28,557 nucleotides of DNA, taken from an uncultured Alistipes sp. (GTDB lineage Bacteria; Bacteroidota; Bacteroidia; Bacteroidales; UBA932). The first letter of the stretch is position 1, and the number at the start of each line of letters is the position of its first letter. Made by a program: the position numbers and the translations under genes. The stretch covers positions 1 through 28,557 of the forward strand of contig UQUJ01000041.1 of assembly GCA_900544195.1 (NCBI GenBank). Direction: 5' to 3'. The notes under the pieces were generated by a model. That model saw only the letters and a list, made by a program, of their open reading frames with translations. It was not told the DNA's origin and ran no database searches. This document shows, piece by piece, positions 8,443 through 16,661 of the stretch.

Positions 8443-10926
8443 TTATTTTGTTATTATATTGCAACGACCTTTATTAAGCGGTTCGCCTCCGGCAATTTGT
8501 GAATTATCGACCCATCTTTTCACAGCTTCCACGGTCTTTTTATTGCAGTTTCTGACGTAAATATTAAAATCGCGGTTTCTGCAGTTAATACCGGAGAAAG
8601 CCCACCACTCATAGGCTTTTGGATGTGTTCCCCCGTTGTAATTGGTCAGATCCCAATTATCCAAATACACATCTCTAAGCGACGCACAATTACAGAACAT
8701 CTCAGTAACTCTATCAATCTGGCTCGTATCCCATCCCGAAAGGTCCAATGTCTTTAAAAGACCGCAGCGATAAAACGCTTGATACATTTCCTTAGGTTTA
8801 GGCTTCCAAGACGATATTCTCAAATCACTCAGTCGGGTACACCAAGCAAACATATACATAAAATTATCGACTTTCGAGACATCCAGCTTTTCCAGATCCG
8901 CAGACTCAAGTCTGTATTGGTTCCAGAATCCCAATTCTCGATAAATACCAGATTCAGCCACAGCGACATTCCTGCACACCTTTATTTTCTTCAATGTGGC
9001 GTTATTATCTTCTTCATAACTCTTTCTATTAAGATTGAGCAATAGTTCGCCAATTTCAGATCCTGTAAAGTCAATCCTACCATAGGTGTGTTTCCTGTTC
9101 AGAATACCGCCCTCCTTACTATAACATCTCACTCCTGCAAGCTCACTTTCCGGCAGCATCTTTCCGTCAATTGTCTCATAGCGGATCAACGGCGGTTCAA
9201 GCGCCTGCGCCTTAAGAGGGACATACTCCGTGCTGACATTTCCGACAGCCACAGCCACACTCGCCGGAATCTTGCCATCAATGAAAGCCTTATCGACTTT
9301 GGACGCGTCAATGGTCACGGTGATGGCTCCGGACTCGTTCTTGAAATCAGTTATGTCCAGATCCACATCCTCTCCGGCCACCGCTCTGGTCTTTGTGTAA
9401 AGCAGACGGGCTGACAGCAACCCCACCGTGATGTTTACCGCTTCACTTGCCGGGCGCACGTCGAATCTGAATTTGATGTACCTGTACTTTTCGCTGTCAG
9501 GAAAATCTGGATCGCCTTTGTCGTAGTAAAGGATCTCCTTGCCGTCCGATGACAAAGGGAACCAAGACACGGATTGGATTTTCGCGGCCTGACTGGCTTT
9601 CAAGAGTTCTGACAATCTGCCCTCCATCGTTTTCACTCCATCCTCAATATTCTTAATCCTCAACTCGATGTCCGTTTTCTTATTATCAAGTTTTTTGTTC
9701 ACCGATGTGATCCGCTTGTTGATCTCATCATTAAAGGCACCCTTATAGCCAGTGATCGACTTGGAAATCGCATCCGTATATTCCTTGGTCAAGTCAGTCT
9801 TCGCCTGTGCCAAGTCATCCTTGAAGGCTTGGAGATCAGCGGCGTTCTGCTTCACGGCCTCGTCGAGTTCCAAAAGCTTGTCATTCAAAGCCTTGATGTC
9901 GCCGACATTCGCATTGACCAATCCGTTCAAGAAAGCCGCCTTTGCCTCAATCTGACCTTGAATGTCGGTCATTTGGGATTCCAATGCAGCCTTGATCTCC
10001 TCTATTGTCCAATAGCCGGAAAGCCTTTCATTGACCCATTTCTTCATCGAAGCCTCGCAGTCACCAATGGACTTCCTGAGGCTTTCGCTCCACCATTTAT
10101 CAATCTCCTCACGGGCTGTGGCTATGGCGGCGGTGTAGGCCGCGGTGATGTCGGACACCTCCTTGTCGATCCTTTCATTCAGATCTCCAACCTCCTTTCC
10201 GAGTCCGGACTTGACGCCATCCACCGCAACTTTCAGATCCTCTGAATATTTCTCCGTCAGACTGGTCTCAAGATTCGTCATTGCGGTCTTGAGGCCGGTT
10301 ATCTCACCATCAATCCCACCAAGCTGCTCCACAATGGATTCATACTGCCCCAATGTCATGAAAGTAGCGGAGATCCAATCTTTGGCTCCTTTCAACTCCT
10401 TGTCGATATAGTCCTTAAGCTCAGAAATTTTCTTCTCAAGGTCATCGTCTTTCTTCTGAAGATCCGAAATAGTGTTGCATATCGAAGTGAGTTTGCCGTC
10501 CATCTCGGTCTTCTCTGACTCATGCAGGGCGAGAAGCACTGCCTTGGCCTTGCCGAGGGAGTCAAGGAGATATTCCTTGTCAACATTGTCGCTGTTCCTG
10601 AGGTCTTCTACCGCCTTCTCAAGGTCAGTCTTCAGATCCGAGATGTTTTTCCCGTTCTCGGCGATTGACTTTTCAAGTCCGCTCGCCGTTGTCTGAAGGT
10701 TCTCAATCATCCTCTTCAGATCAGCGTCAGCCTTCTCCAATCTCGGGAGAGAAGCGTTGATCGACTCTATCTGCTTGTCGATCGATGCGATCCGGTTGTC
10801 CTCGATGCCGTCAAGCCTCTTCTCCACTTCATCCAAGTCTGGAGAATAATCCGTGCAGCCGAAAGACACTGACAGGCACAAGGACAGCAGAATCCAGATG
10901 CCTGCTTTCTCAATAAATTTCGTCAT
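8443..10926 (-). CDS. Coiled-coil lipoprotein with C-terminal DUF285/BspA-like repeats (A1)
   Basis: First gene of operon A, 827 residues, predicted surface lipoprotein. Seen: signal peptide with SFGC (Cys24); stalk of heptads from about 27 to 445 including the N-terminal IEDNRIASIDKQIESINASL block shared by the family and the WVNERLSGYWTIEEIKAALE landmark near 305; a middle domain from about 449 (IQSVSWFPLSSDG); and from about 680 leucine-rich repeats of the DUF285/BspA type (MFAWCTRLSDL, LKTLDLSGWDTS, MFCNCASLRDVYLDNWDL). DUF285 proteins are typically exposed and often adhesive; a binding role here is inference. Its closest relative in the window is the 18394-20811 gene. Confidence 0.88.
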   Translation of the reverse strand: MTKFIEKAGIWILLSLCLSVSFGCTDYSPDLDEVEKRLDGIEDNRIASIDKQIESINASLPRLEKADADLKRMIENLQTTASGLEKSIAENGKNISDLKTDLEKAVEDLRNSDNVDKEYLLDSLGKAKAVLLALHESEKTEMDGKLTSICNTISDLQKKDDDLEKKISELKDYIDKELKGAKDWISATFMTLGQYESIVEQLGGIDGEITGLKTAMTNLETSLTEKYSEDLKVAVDGVKSGLGKEVGDLNERIDKEVSDITAAYTAAIATAREEIDKWWSESLRKSIGDCEASMKKWVNERLSGYWTIEEIKAALESQMTDIQGQIEAKAAFLNGLVNANVGDIKALNDKLLELDEAVKQNAADLQAFKDDLAQAKTDLTKEYTDAISKSITGYKGAFNDEINKRITSVNKKLDNKKTDIELRIKNIEDGVKTMEGRLSELLKASQAAKIQSVSWFPLSSDGKEILYYDKGDPDFPDSEKYRYIKFRFDVRPASEAVNITVGLLSARLLYTKTRAVAGEDVDLDITDFKNESGAITVTIDASKVDKAFIDGKIPASVAVAVGNVSTEYVPLKAQALEPPLIRYETIDGKMLPESELAGVRCYSKEGGILNRKHTYGRIDFTGSEIGELLLNLNRKSYEEDNNATLKKIKVCRNVAVAESGIYRELGFWNQYRLESADLEKLDVSKVDNFMYMFAWCTRLSDLRISSWKPKPKEMYQAFYRCGLLKTLDLSGWDTSQIDRVTEMFCNCASLRDVYLDNWDLTNYNGGTHPKAYEWWAFSGINCRNRDFNIYVRNCNKKTVEAVKRWVDNSQIAGGEPLNKGRCNIITK

Positions 10927-11030
10927 AATGTATCATGTATTGATATTCAATAAAATTCATGCAGAATGCCATCAGAGGTTTCCATCAGCAGGTTATCAGT
11001 TTCCGATCATATTCGATGGGATTCAATGAA

Positions 11031-11061
11031 CAAAAATAATTATGGAGAAGGTAAATGCAAA
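11031..11061 (-). promoter_or_regulatory. Promoter of lipoprotein operon A
   Basis: On the minus strand, TTTG (11058-11061), exactly 19 bases, then TATTTTTG (11031-11038). This is a perfect match to the Bacteroidota vegetative promoter TTTG-N19-TAnnTTTG. The leader to the ATG at 10926 would be about 100 nt. A hairpin element lies 9 bases upstream of the -33 box. Confidence 0.75.
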
Positions 11062-11069
11062 AGAATGAG

Positions 11070-11134
11070 GGTAGTAGATTTCGTTCAGACACGAAATTTA
11101 CTACCTTGTAACGAAACTTACCAGTAAATTTACC
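11070..11134 (-). promoter_or_regulatory. Hairpin plus half-sites upstream of promoter A
   Basis: GGTAGTAGATTTCGT (11070-11084) and ACGAAATTTACTACC (11091-11105) form a 15-bp dyad with one mismatch. Two further partial copies, GAAACTTACC and GTAAATTTACC, follow to 11134. The same arrangement occurs at 20876-20941 before operon B. The placement next to the -33 box suggests an operator; it could also terminate transcription from the upstream gene. Confidence 0.55.
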
Positions 11135-11141
11135 AGTAGGT

Positions 11142-11382
11142 ATGCTTCGACAAGCTCAGCAACCGGAACTCGGCAGCCAAAGCTCAGCAACCAGAGTTCG
11201 GTAACCGGAGCTCGGCAGCCTCATGCTGATGACACAAAGCGCAATGACCAAAATAACGACCGACATCACCGGTCACCGAGCCTGTGGTTGCTGAGCTTGC
11301 CGAAGCATCTGTGACAAATGTTGTTTTGGAATAAATCGCTGTAAGTCACCGAGCCTGTGGTTGCTGAGCTTGCCGAAGCATC
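11142..11382. repeat. REP-like palindromic repeats (GTCGAAG type)
   Basis: Two identical 38-base copies at 11272-11309 and 11345-11382 (GTCACCGAGCCTGTGGTTGC, ending GCCGAAGCATC). An inverted partial copy is at 11142-11164 (ATGCTTCGACAAGCTCAGCA). Between them, 11165-11218 holds degenerate copies of CTCGGCAGCC and AGCTCAGCAACC. The cluster fills most of the 488-bp gap between the transporter stop (11415) and operon A. No gene is supported here. Confidence 0.75.
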
Positions 11383-11414
11383 GAAGTGACCTGAACAGAG
11401 GAATAGGAATCACG

Positions 11415-13088
11415 TCAAAGCAGCATCATCACCTGCCCGGAAATGACACGCAGAAACATCTCCATCGGATAGACAGTGGCATAGGCAACGGACGGCTCGT
11501 CGTCATCGACAGTCGTAAGCGCATAGTTGAGAGCGATAGGATTGGCCATAGAGGCACACAGCATCCCGACATTCTCCGCATAGTCCGTCTTGCAGAATTT
11601 CGCGGCGACAAAGCCGACAAGCAGCACCGGCACAATGGCCAAGACCACACTGATCCCGATCCACAGCAAGCCTTCCGGTCTCAAGACAGTCTCGAAAAAG
11701 TCCGGCCCCGCGCTGAGTCCCAATCCGGCCAGATAGATCGTCAAACCGAACTGCCTGAGCATCAGATTCGCACTGTGCGTCGTGTAGGTGGTCAAGTGGA
11801 TCCTCGGGCCGAACGCCCCCATCAGGATGCCGATCAGAATCGGACCGCCCGCGATTCCGAGCCTGATCGGGACGCTCATTCCGGGAATCGAGATCGGAAG
11901 GCTGCCCAGAATCAATCCGAGCATAAGCCCGATGAAAATGAACAGCAGATTCGGATTGCGAAGTTCCTTTTCCTGATTGCCAAGCACTTCCGCCACGCGA
12001 TCAATCGCCTTCTGCTCACCCACTATCGTCAGTTTATCCCCAATCTGAAGCCTCAGGTCACGGGACGGGAGCAGGTCGATTCCTGCCCGGTTCACACGCG
12101 TGATGTTGACCCTGTAGGCGTTGCGCAGATGCAGTTCCCCGAGTTTCGCACCGTTGACGCTCGTCTTGGTCACGAAAATGTGCCGCGAGACAAGCATCCC
12201 GTCCAGATGGTTCCAGTCGATGTCCTTCTTGTTCCAGTCCTTCACGACCTTCTCCCCGAACAGCTGCTCGGCAGCCCCGGCATCCGTCTCTCGGGTGAGA
12301 ACAAGCACATGCTCCCCCTTTTCCAGCACGGTGTCCCCGTCCGGGATGATCACCTGACCGCGGCCTTCACCGCCATATTTCCAAACCCTTGACACTACAA
12401 TTCTGATGTGCGCGTCCTTCATGATGTCCCGGATCGTCTTGCCGAAGACAGCCGGATTGCTCACACTGAACTCGTTGATGAATGTCTGGTTGTTATGCGT
12501 GTCCTTTGGGCCGCGGTTCTTACGGAATATGACCGAAAGGACCACCACGCAAAGAATCACGCCGATCACGCCGAAAGGATAACCCACAGCGCAGGCCGTG
12601 GCCATCTGATTGGAGACATCCACCGCTCCCGGATCTGTCTGGAGCAGGGTCTGCTGCGCGGCTCCAAGCATCGGCGTGTTGGTCGCGGCTCCGGTGAGAA
12701 GGCCAGTCGCAACAGGCAGCGAGACACCACATAATTTACTTATTCCCAGCGTCATCAGAGTTCCCACCAAAAGCACGGCGAACGCAAGGATATTCAGTTT
12801 GATTCCACCCCTCTTCAATGAAGGAAAGAAACTCGGGCCGACCTGCAGACCAAGTGTGAACACAAACAGCACAAGGCCGAAGTTCTGCGCCAGCGCGAGC
12901 ATCCTCGGATCAACGCTCAGTCCAAAGTGTCCGACGATGATTCCGGCGAAAAACACGAAAGTGACGCCGAGGCTGACACCTTTGATCTTGATCTTGTTGC
13001 ACAGAAGCCCCACGACGCAAATCAGCGACAGGACGAGAATCGCCTGAATGTAAGACGGTTCCGTGAATATCTCGATGAACCAGTTCAT
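11415..13088 (-). CDS. Putative transporter, YidE/AspT family with two RCK_C domains
   Basis: A 557-residue inner-membrane protein of the aspartate:alanine exchanger (AAE) superfamily. Seen: about five hydrophobic segments in residues 15-195 including the AspT-YidE-YbjL duplication motif (GLVLFVFTLGLQVGPSFF, and GAATNTPMLGAAQQTLL); two cytosolic TrkA-C-like domains at about 205-275 (IRDIMKDAHIRIVVSRVWK) and 298-365 (LGELHLRNAYRVNITRVNRA); then a second membrane half repeating the motif (GLTIYLAGLGLSAGPDFFET). Substrate unknown. Start ATG 13088 follows a -7 box, and the gene is divergent from the GH25 gene. Confidence 0.88.
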   Translation of the reverse strand: MNWFIEIFTEPSYIQAILVLSLICVVGLLCNKIKIKGVSLGVTFVFFAGIIVGHFGLSVDPRMLALAQNFGLVLFVFTLGLQVGPSFFPSLKRGGIKLNILAFAVLLVGTLMTLGISKLCGVSLPVATGLLTGAATNTPMLGAAQQTLLQTDPGAVDVSNQMATACAVGYPFGVIGVILCVVVLSVIFRKNRGPKDTHNNQTFINEFSVSNPAVFGKTIRDIMKDAHIRIVVSRVWKYGGEGRGQVIIPDGDTVLEKGEHVLVLTRETDAGAAEQLFGEKVVKDWNKKDIDWNHLDGMLVSRHIFVTKTSVNGAKLGELHLRNAYRVNITRVNRAGIDLLPSRDLRLQIGDKLTIVGEQKAIDRVAEVLGNQEKELRNPNLLFIFIGLMLGLILGSLPISIPGMSVPIRLGIAGGPILIGILMGAFGPRIHLTTYTTHSANLMLRQFGLTIYLAGLGLSAGPDFFETVLRPEGLLWIGISVVLAIVPVLLVGFVAAKFCKTDYAENVGMLCASMANPIALNYALTTVDDDEPSVAYATVYPMEMFLRVISGQVMMLL

Positions 13089-13110
13089 AGTCCTTTAAAT
13101 ATACAGCGTA

Positions 13111-13118
13111 CAAAGATA
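13111..13118 (-). promoter_or_regulatory. -7 box for transporter gene
   Basis: Minus-strand TATCTTTG, a perfect TAnnTTTG, 22 bases upstream of the ATG at 13088. No convincing -33 TTTG is present at the usual spacing. Confidence 0.5.
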
Positions 13119-13133
13119 GTCAGAAATATTCAT

Positions 13134-13141
13134 TAATTTTG
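13134..13141 (+). promoter_or_regulatory. -7 box for GH25 gene
   Basis: TAATTTTG, a TAnnTTTG match, back to back with the minus-strand box at 13111-13118. It makes the in-frame ATG at 13139 unusable as a start and supports ATG 13181. Confidence 0.5.
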
Positions 13142-13180
13142 TCTGACGGCAGCCACTGTTGCCGCAGGTTCAAGGATTTT

Positions 13181-14053
13181 ATGAATATGCCAGAGGCGAA
13201 AAACAAGAATATTCAGGGTTCAGCCGCCAGGAAAAAGGCCGGCGCACAGAAAGCCAGGACATCACCGGCAAAACGTCCCCGGAGGAAAAAGAGGAAGCCC
13301 AAGAAAGTGAATATAGGAGTCTGGACGGCTGTCGGCATCGCCGCGTCAGTCATTCTGGCTCTGGCGGTTATGTTCATCAGCCAGGGTGGCGGAGGCGGAC
13401 ACGAGACCGGAGCCAAGGTTCCGTCAGGAGACTGGCGCTACGGGATTGACATCTCTCACCACAACGCCGGCGACATCGTTTGGGATTCCCTTTACGTGCT
13501 GACGGACAAACGTGGAAAAACAATCCGTGATCACCATCTGGCTAAAGACATCAGGCCTGTCAGTTTCGTGTTCATAAAGGCTACGGAAGGGGTGTCGATG
13601 GTGGACAAGGATTTCAAAAGGAACTGGCAGGATGTCGGCAGGTCTGGCCTTAGAAGAGGCGCGTACCACTTCTTCAGGAGTTCAAAGGACGGCGAGGCTC
13701 AGGCAAGGCTATTCATCAAGACGGTTGGCGACCTGAGATTCAAGGACTTGCCTCCGGTTCTGGACATCGAGACCATCCACCGGGGAGGGTCGATGAAGAA
13801 ACTGAACGAAGAGGCCCTCAAATGGCTGGAAACCATTGAGGGTCACTACGGTAAAAAGCCTATTGTCTACACGGGGTCTTCCTTTGCCCGTGACTGGCTC
13901 AGCAAGAGGATCACGGACAACTATCCTGTTTGGATAGCCCACTACGAGAAGGACAGGCCGGACTTCGACGGCTGGACCTTTTGGCAGTTCACCGACAAGG
14001 CCGTCGTGAAAGGCGTTCCGGGACCTGTGGATCTAAGCGTCATGAAACGCTGA
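13181..14053 (+). CDS. Membrane-anchored GH25 muramidase
   Basis: Predicted peptidoglycan N-acetylmuramidase (lysozyme) of 290 residues, held in the membrane by one N-terminal helix with the enzyme outside. Seen from ATG 13181: a very basic cytosolic tail (residues 18-42, many Lys/Arg), a membrane segment at about 45-66, a Gly-rich linker, then the GH25 barrel: GIDISHH with Asp90, FIKATEG (131-137), GAYHFF (160-165), and PPVLDIE with Asp195 and Glu197 as catalytic-site residues. It ends WTFWQFTDK...VDLSVMKR, the usual family terminus. Divergent from the transporter gene, with its own promoter. A role in wall remodelling rather than phage lysis is inferred, since no phage genes are near. Confidence 0.9.
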   Translation: MNMPEAKNKNIQGSAARKKAGAQKARTSPAKRPRRKKRKPKKVNIGVWTAVGIAASVILALAVMFISQGGGGGHETGAKVPSGDWRYGIDISHHNAGDIVWDSLYVLTDKRGKTIRDHHLAKDIRPVSFVFIKATEGVSMVDKDFKRNWQDVGRSGLRRGAYHFFRSSKDGEAQARLFIKTVGDLRFKDLPPVLDIETIHRGGSMKKLNEEALKWLETIEGHYGKKPIVYTGSSFARDWLSKRITDNYPVWIAHYEKDRPDFDGWTFWQFTDKAVVKGVPGPVDLSVMKR

Positions 14054-14108
14054 TCCCCGTCACTCCGACAGGCCTTGTCGCCGACGGCTCCGAGGTTGAC
14101 CGCATGCA

Positions 14109-14874
14109 CTAAAACGACACAGGACGGATCGGCAGACCGAGGTGGCGAGGGGCTGACGAGAGTCCAACCATTCCATTGCTCTTGATCATGGAAAAAACAT
14201 CCGCTTTTTCCACATGCCTATTCACATTCACAAATGAGATCCAGTACAATCCCTTGTAAATGGTCGGATTATAATCCGGTGACGGGAAAAGAGGGTGTAA
14301 CCTTCATAACCAGGAGATTCACTTGTCAAGACATAGCCGTTTCTTGCATCATCCCATGTACACTTACAATAATCCAAAAGTTTTAAGATGTCATTATTGG
14401 TCGGAGTACGCCAAGTCCCTCCCCGGTTGGCGATGGCGGCATCATCCTCTTTGCTCAGAATCTGCTTGCTGTCTGTGGAATTGTACTTGGTGTAGTTCCC
14501 ATCCTTGTTCCATTTGTAGTTATCCAGGGAATACGTGGCCTTCGGTGTCGTCTCACCCCAGGCGAAAAGCGCCCCGACTTCCTCAGGCTTGTCCGCGCCC
14601 ACGTTACAGGTGGCCCATTTCAGGCCGTCGCCCATCTCGACATACACATGACCGTTGATCATGTCCGGCTCCAAAGCGCCATCCACGACTTTAAGTAATC
14701 ATTAAAAAATAACTTGAACAATTTGTATATCTTTATGGTCTAAATTTCTTTTCTCATCAGTCATGTGCCACCGGCACACTCCTTCTTCCAAAAGAAATCT
14801 ATCCTCATAAATCTGACACAAAATTTAGTTCAACTTATTTTTTAACGCTTACTAAGAGGAATGAAGTCGAAGTT
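14109..14874 (-). pseudogene. Orphan FISUMP cassette: frameshifted, split by a MITE
   Basis: Remnant of the 3' end of a gene like 6146-8419. Read on the minus strand it begins FDFIPL, is interrupted by the 158-bp MITE, resumes LKVVDGALEPD and continues HVYVEMGDGLKWATCNVGAD, LFAWGETTPKATYSLDNYKW and GGTWRTPTNND. Near 14288-14296 one base is missing relative to the intact paralogue, shifting the frame; the other frame continues FPSPDYNPTIYKGLYW to LGLPIRPVSF and stop. There is no start codon or signal peptide, and in-frame stops lie just upstream. It starts right after the 27-bp 3' tail of the preceding lipoprotein gene. Confidence 0.85.
14695..14852. mobile_element. 158-bp MITE with 25-bp terminal inverted repeats
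   Basis: The ends, read inward, are GTAATCATTAAAAAATAACT and GTAAGCGTTAAAAAATAAGT, each followed by TGAAC: 22 of 25 positions match. The element is flanked by TAA on both sides (14692-14694 and 14853-14855), and removing element plus one TAA restores the FIPLKVV reading frame found in the paralogue. There is no coding capacity. A 3-bp TNA target is known for some IS5-group elements, so such a transposase may move it; that is inference. A related copy lies at 10-199. Confidence 0.85.
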
Positions 14875-14901
14875 GTTTATTATTCATCAATCAAAGTGTT
14901 G
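14875..14901 (-). repeat. 3'-tail repeat of lipoprotein gene B3
   Basis: This 27-base stretch follows the stop of the 14913-16625 gene and matches 6108-6134 with four substitutions. Directly beyond it, at 14874, the orphan FISUMP cassette begins, so the boundary of homology looks like a recombination joint. Confidence 0.7.
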
Positions 14902-14912
14902 CTCTCAACCGC

Positions 14913-16625
14913 TCATTCAGCCATCCTCAAAGGAATATATTCAGACGACAGATTCCAGCCCATCGTCTCGTTCTCGATGTGGACTCTGGCGAAGGCTGCC
15001 ATCTCGCCCCGCACAAACGAATCAGAGATGTAGGTGGCGTTCACCTTGATGACAATATAACCGCCATACACCTTAAAGTCATTGTCATTATTTATGTAAA
15101 GATCCTTCTGTTCATTATTCGGATAATGCGCCGTTATCTTAATGTTATCCTTTTTCAGATAGTACAGCGCGGAGGAAGGCCGGACCTCGAATTCCAACGT
15201 CACGAATTTCACAATGGAACCCGAGCCATATCTTGTCACTACAGCTACTCCATCCTCGGTATAAGGGACATAAACCAAAGACTGTATTCTGTACAGCACC
15301 TTGTTGACAGCATTCTGAGCCTGTGTTATCTTGTTGCTGACAGATTTCTCCATCTTCCGGATTTCCGAACTCATTCGATCAATCTCGCCCTGAACCTTAC
15401 TGTCCGCATCATTGATCGCGGCCGTGATGTCCGCAGACAACTCATTTCGCAGGGAGGCTATCGCATCTCTGATGGCTCTCTCATACGCCTCTTTGACCTC
15501 AGACTTGACCTCATCCAAATCCGACTTTAAGCCTTCGATCTCCTTCGCGTTGTCCTCAATCGCCTTATTGGTCACGGCCAAGGCCGCCTTCAAATCCTCG
15601 ATGTCTTTCGAATTTGCCTTGATCATTTCCTCCAAAGCGGTTTTCTGCACAAGCAATTGACCTTCAAGAGCCTTTTTCTGAGTCTCAAGGGCCGCCTTCG
15701 TTTCCTCAATCGTCCAGTAAGCCTTAATTTTATCATTCACCCAAGACTCAAGGGATGACTTCAAATCATTCACCGAATCCTTAAGGTTCTTTTCCCAGGC
15801 TGCCTCAGTCTCGTTCCGGGCTTTTAAGAGGGCTTCGGTGAAAGCGTTTGTCAGATCAGCAACCTCTTTTGAGACTCTGTCATTCAACCCGGCGACCTCG
15901 TCAGCGACAGCTGATTCCAGATCGCTGACAGTCTTGTTCAACGACTCTGTGAAGTTCTTTGTCAGACGCACCTCAAGATCAGTCATTGAGGTCTTCAATC
16001 CGGCGATTTCGATATCAATGCCAGCGATTTGCTCCACGATGTCATTGTACTGTTCCAAAGTCGCGAAAGTGGCCTTGACCCAATCTTCAGTGCCTTTCAA
16101 TTCTTTTCCGGCATACGATTTCAAATCCGAGATCTTGCCTTCCAAATCCGCATCTTTCTTTTTCAGGTCGGAGATCGCGCCGCCTATGTCTGACAATTTC
16201 ACGTTCATCTCAGACTTCATTGTCCCAAGAGTCACAAGAACCTCTTTTTCGGCTTGTTCTATTGCCCTGATAAGTTCTTCCTTGTTGGCATTGTCGCTTT
16301 TCCTCAATTCTTCCACCGCTTTCTCAAGGTCGGACTTCACTGCTGAAATCCGTTTCCCATTCTCCGTGATAGCTTTCCTGAGATCACCGGCGGTCTCCTC
16401 CAGGGAACCGATCATGTCCTTCATGTCCTTGTCGGTCCGCTCCAACTTCGGAATGGAAGCGTTGATCTTCTCAATCTGCTGGTTTATGGATGTGACCCAC
16501 GCATCCTTTCCGTTCAGATCCTCATGAATCTCATCAAGGTCCGGAGCATAGTTCGCGCAGCCGAAAGCTGCGGCAAGACCCACACTCATCAAGACCAGTC
16601 TTATTTTTCCAATATATTCTTTCAT
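14913..16625 (-). CDS. Coiled-coil lipoprotein without extra C-terminal domain (B3)
   Basis: Third gene of operon B, 570 residues. Seen: signal peptide with AFGC (Cys23), the family stalk (INQQIEKINASIPKLERTDK near 45; WVNDKIKAYWTIEETKAALE near 305), and the middle domain from about 445 (IQSLVYVPYTEDG) ending MGWNLSSEYIPLRMAE and stop. In the 6146-8419 paralogue the equivalent SSDFIRLKVV runs on into a FISUMP domain; here the protein stops, and a displaced FISUMP end lies 38 bases downstream. It starts 36 bases after the stop of the upstream gene. Function unknown; surface stalk protein inferred. Confidence 0.85.
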   Translation of the reverse strand: MKEYIGKIRLVLMSVGLAAAFGCANYAPDLDEIHEDLNGKDAWVTSINQQIEKINASIPKLERTDKDMKDMIGSLEETAGDLRKAITENGKRISAVKSDLEKAVEELRKSDNANKEELIRAIEQAEKEVLVTLGTMKSEMNVKLSDIGGAISDLKKKDADLEGKISDLKSYAGKELKGTEDWVKATFATLEQYNDIVEQIAGIDIEIAGLKTSMTDLEVRLTKNFTESLNKTVSDLESAVADEVAGLNDRVSKEVADLTNAFTEALLKARNETEAAWEKNLKDSVNDLKSSLESWVNDKIKAYWTIEETKAALETQKKALEGQLLVQKTALEEMIKANSKDIEDLKAALAVTNKAIEDNAKEIEGLKSDLDEVKSEVKEAYERAIRDAIASLRNELSADITAAINDADSKVQGEIDRMSSEIRKMEKSVSNKITQAQNAVNKVLYRIQSLVYVPYTEDGVAVVTRYGSGSIVKFVTLEFEVRPSSALYYLKKDNIKITAHYPNNEQKDLYINNDNDFKVYGGYIVIKVNATYISDSFVRGEMAAFARVHIENETMGWNLSSEYIPLRMAE

Positions 16626-16661
16626 TTTTCTCTAATGTTAACAGTCATACAAGTCTTTTTC

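Noticed and set aside
11361..12392. 343-codon open frame on the plus strand
   Set aside because: It lies antisense to the well-supported YidE/AspT-type transporter; its His/Gln/Arg/Asp-rich composition is typical of a shadow frame.
13181..14053. Phage endolysin
   Set aside because: It has its own membrane anchor and promoter, and no holin, tail or integrase genes are nearby.
14228..14686. Independent small gene of 152 codons with FISUMP similarity
   Set aside because: It has no signal peptide, lacks the true C-terminus because of a frameshift, and its upstream part is separated by a MITE; it is a remnant.
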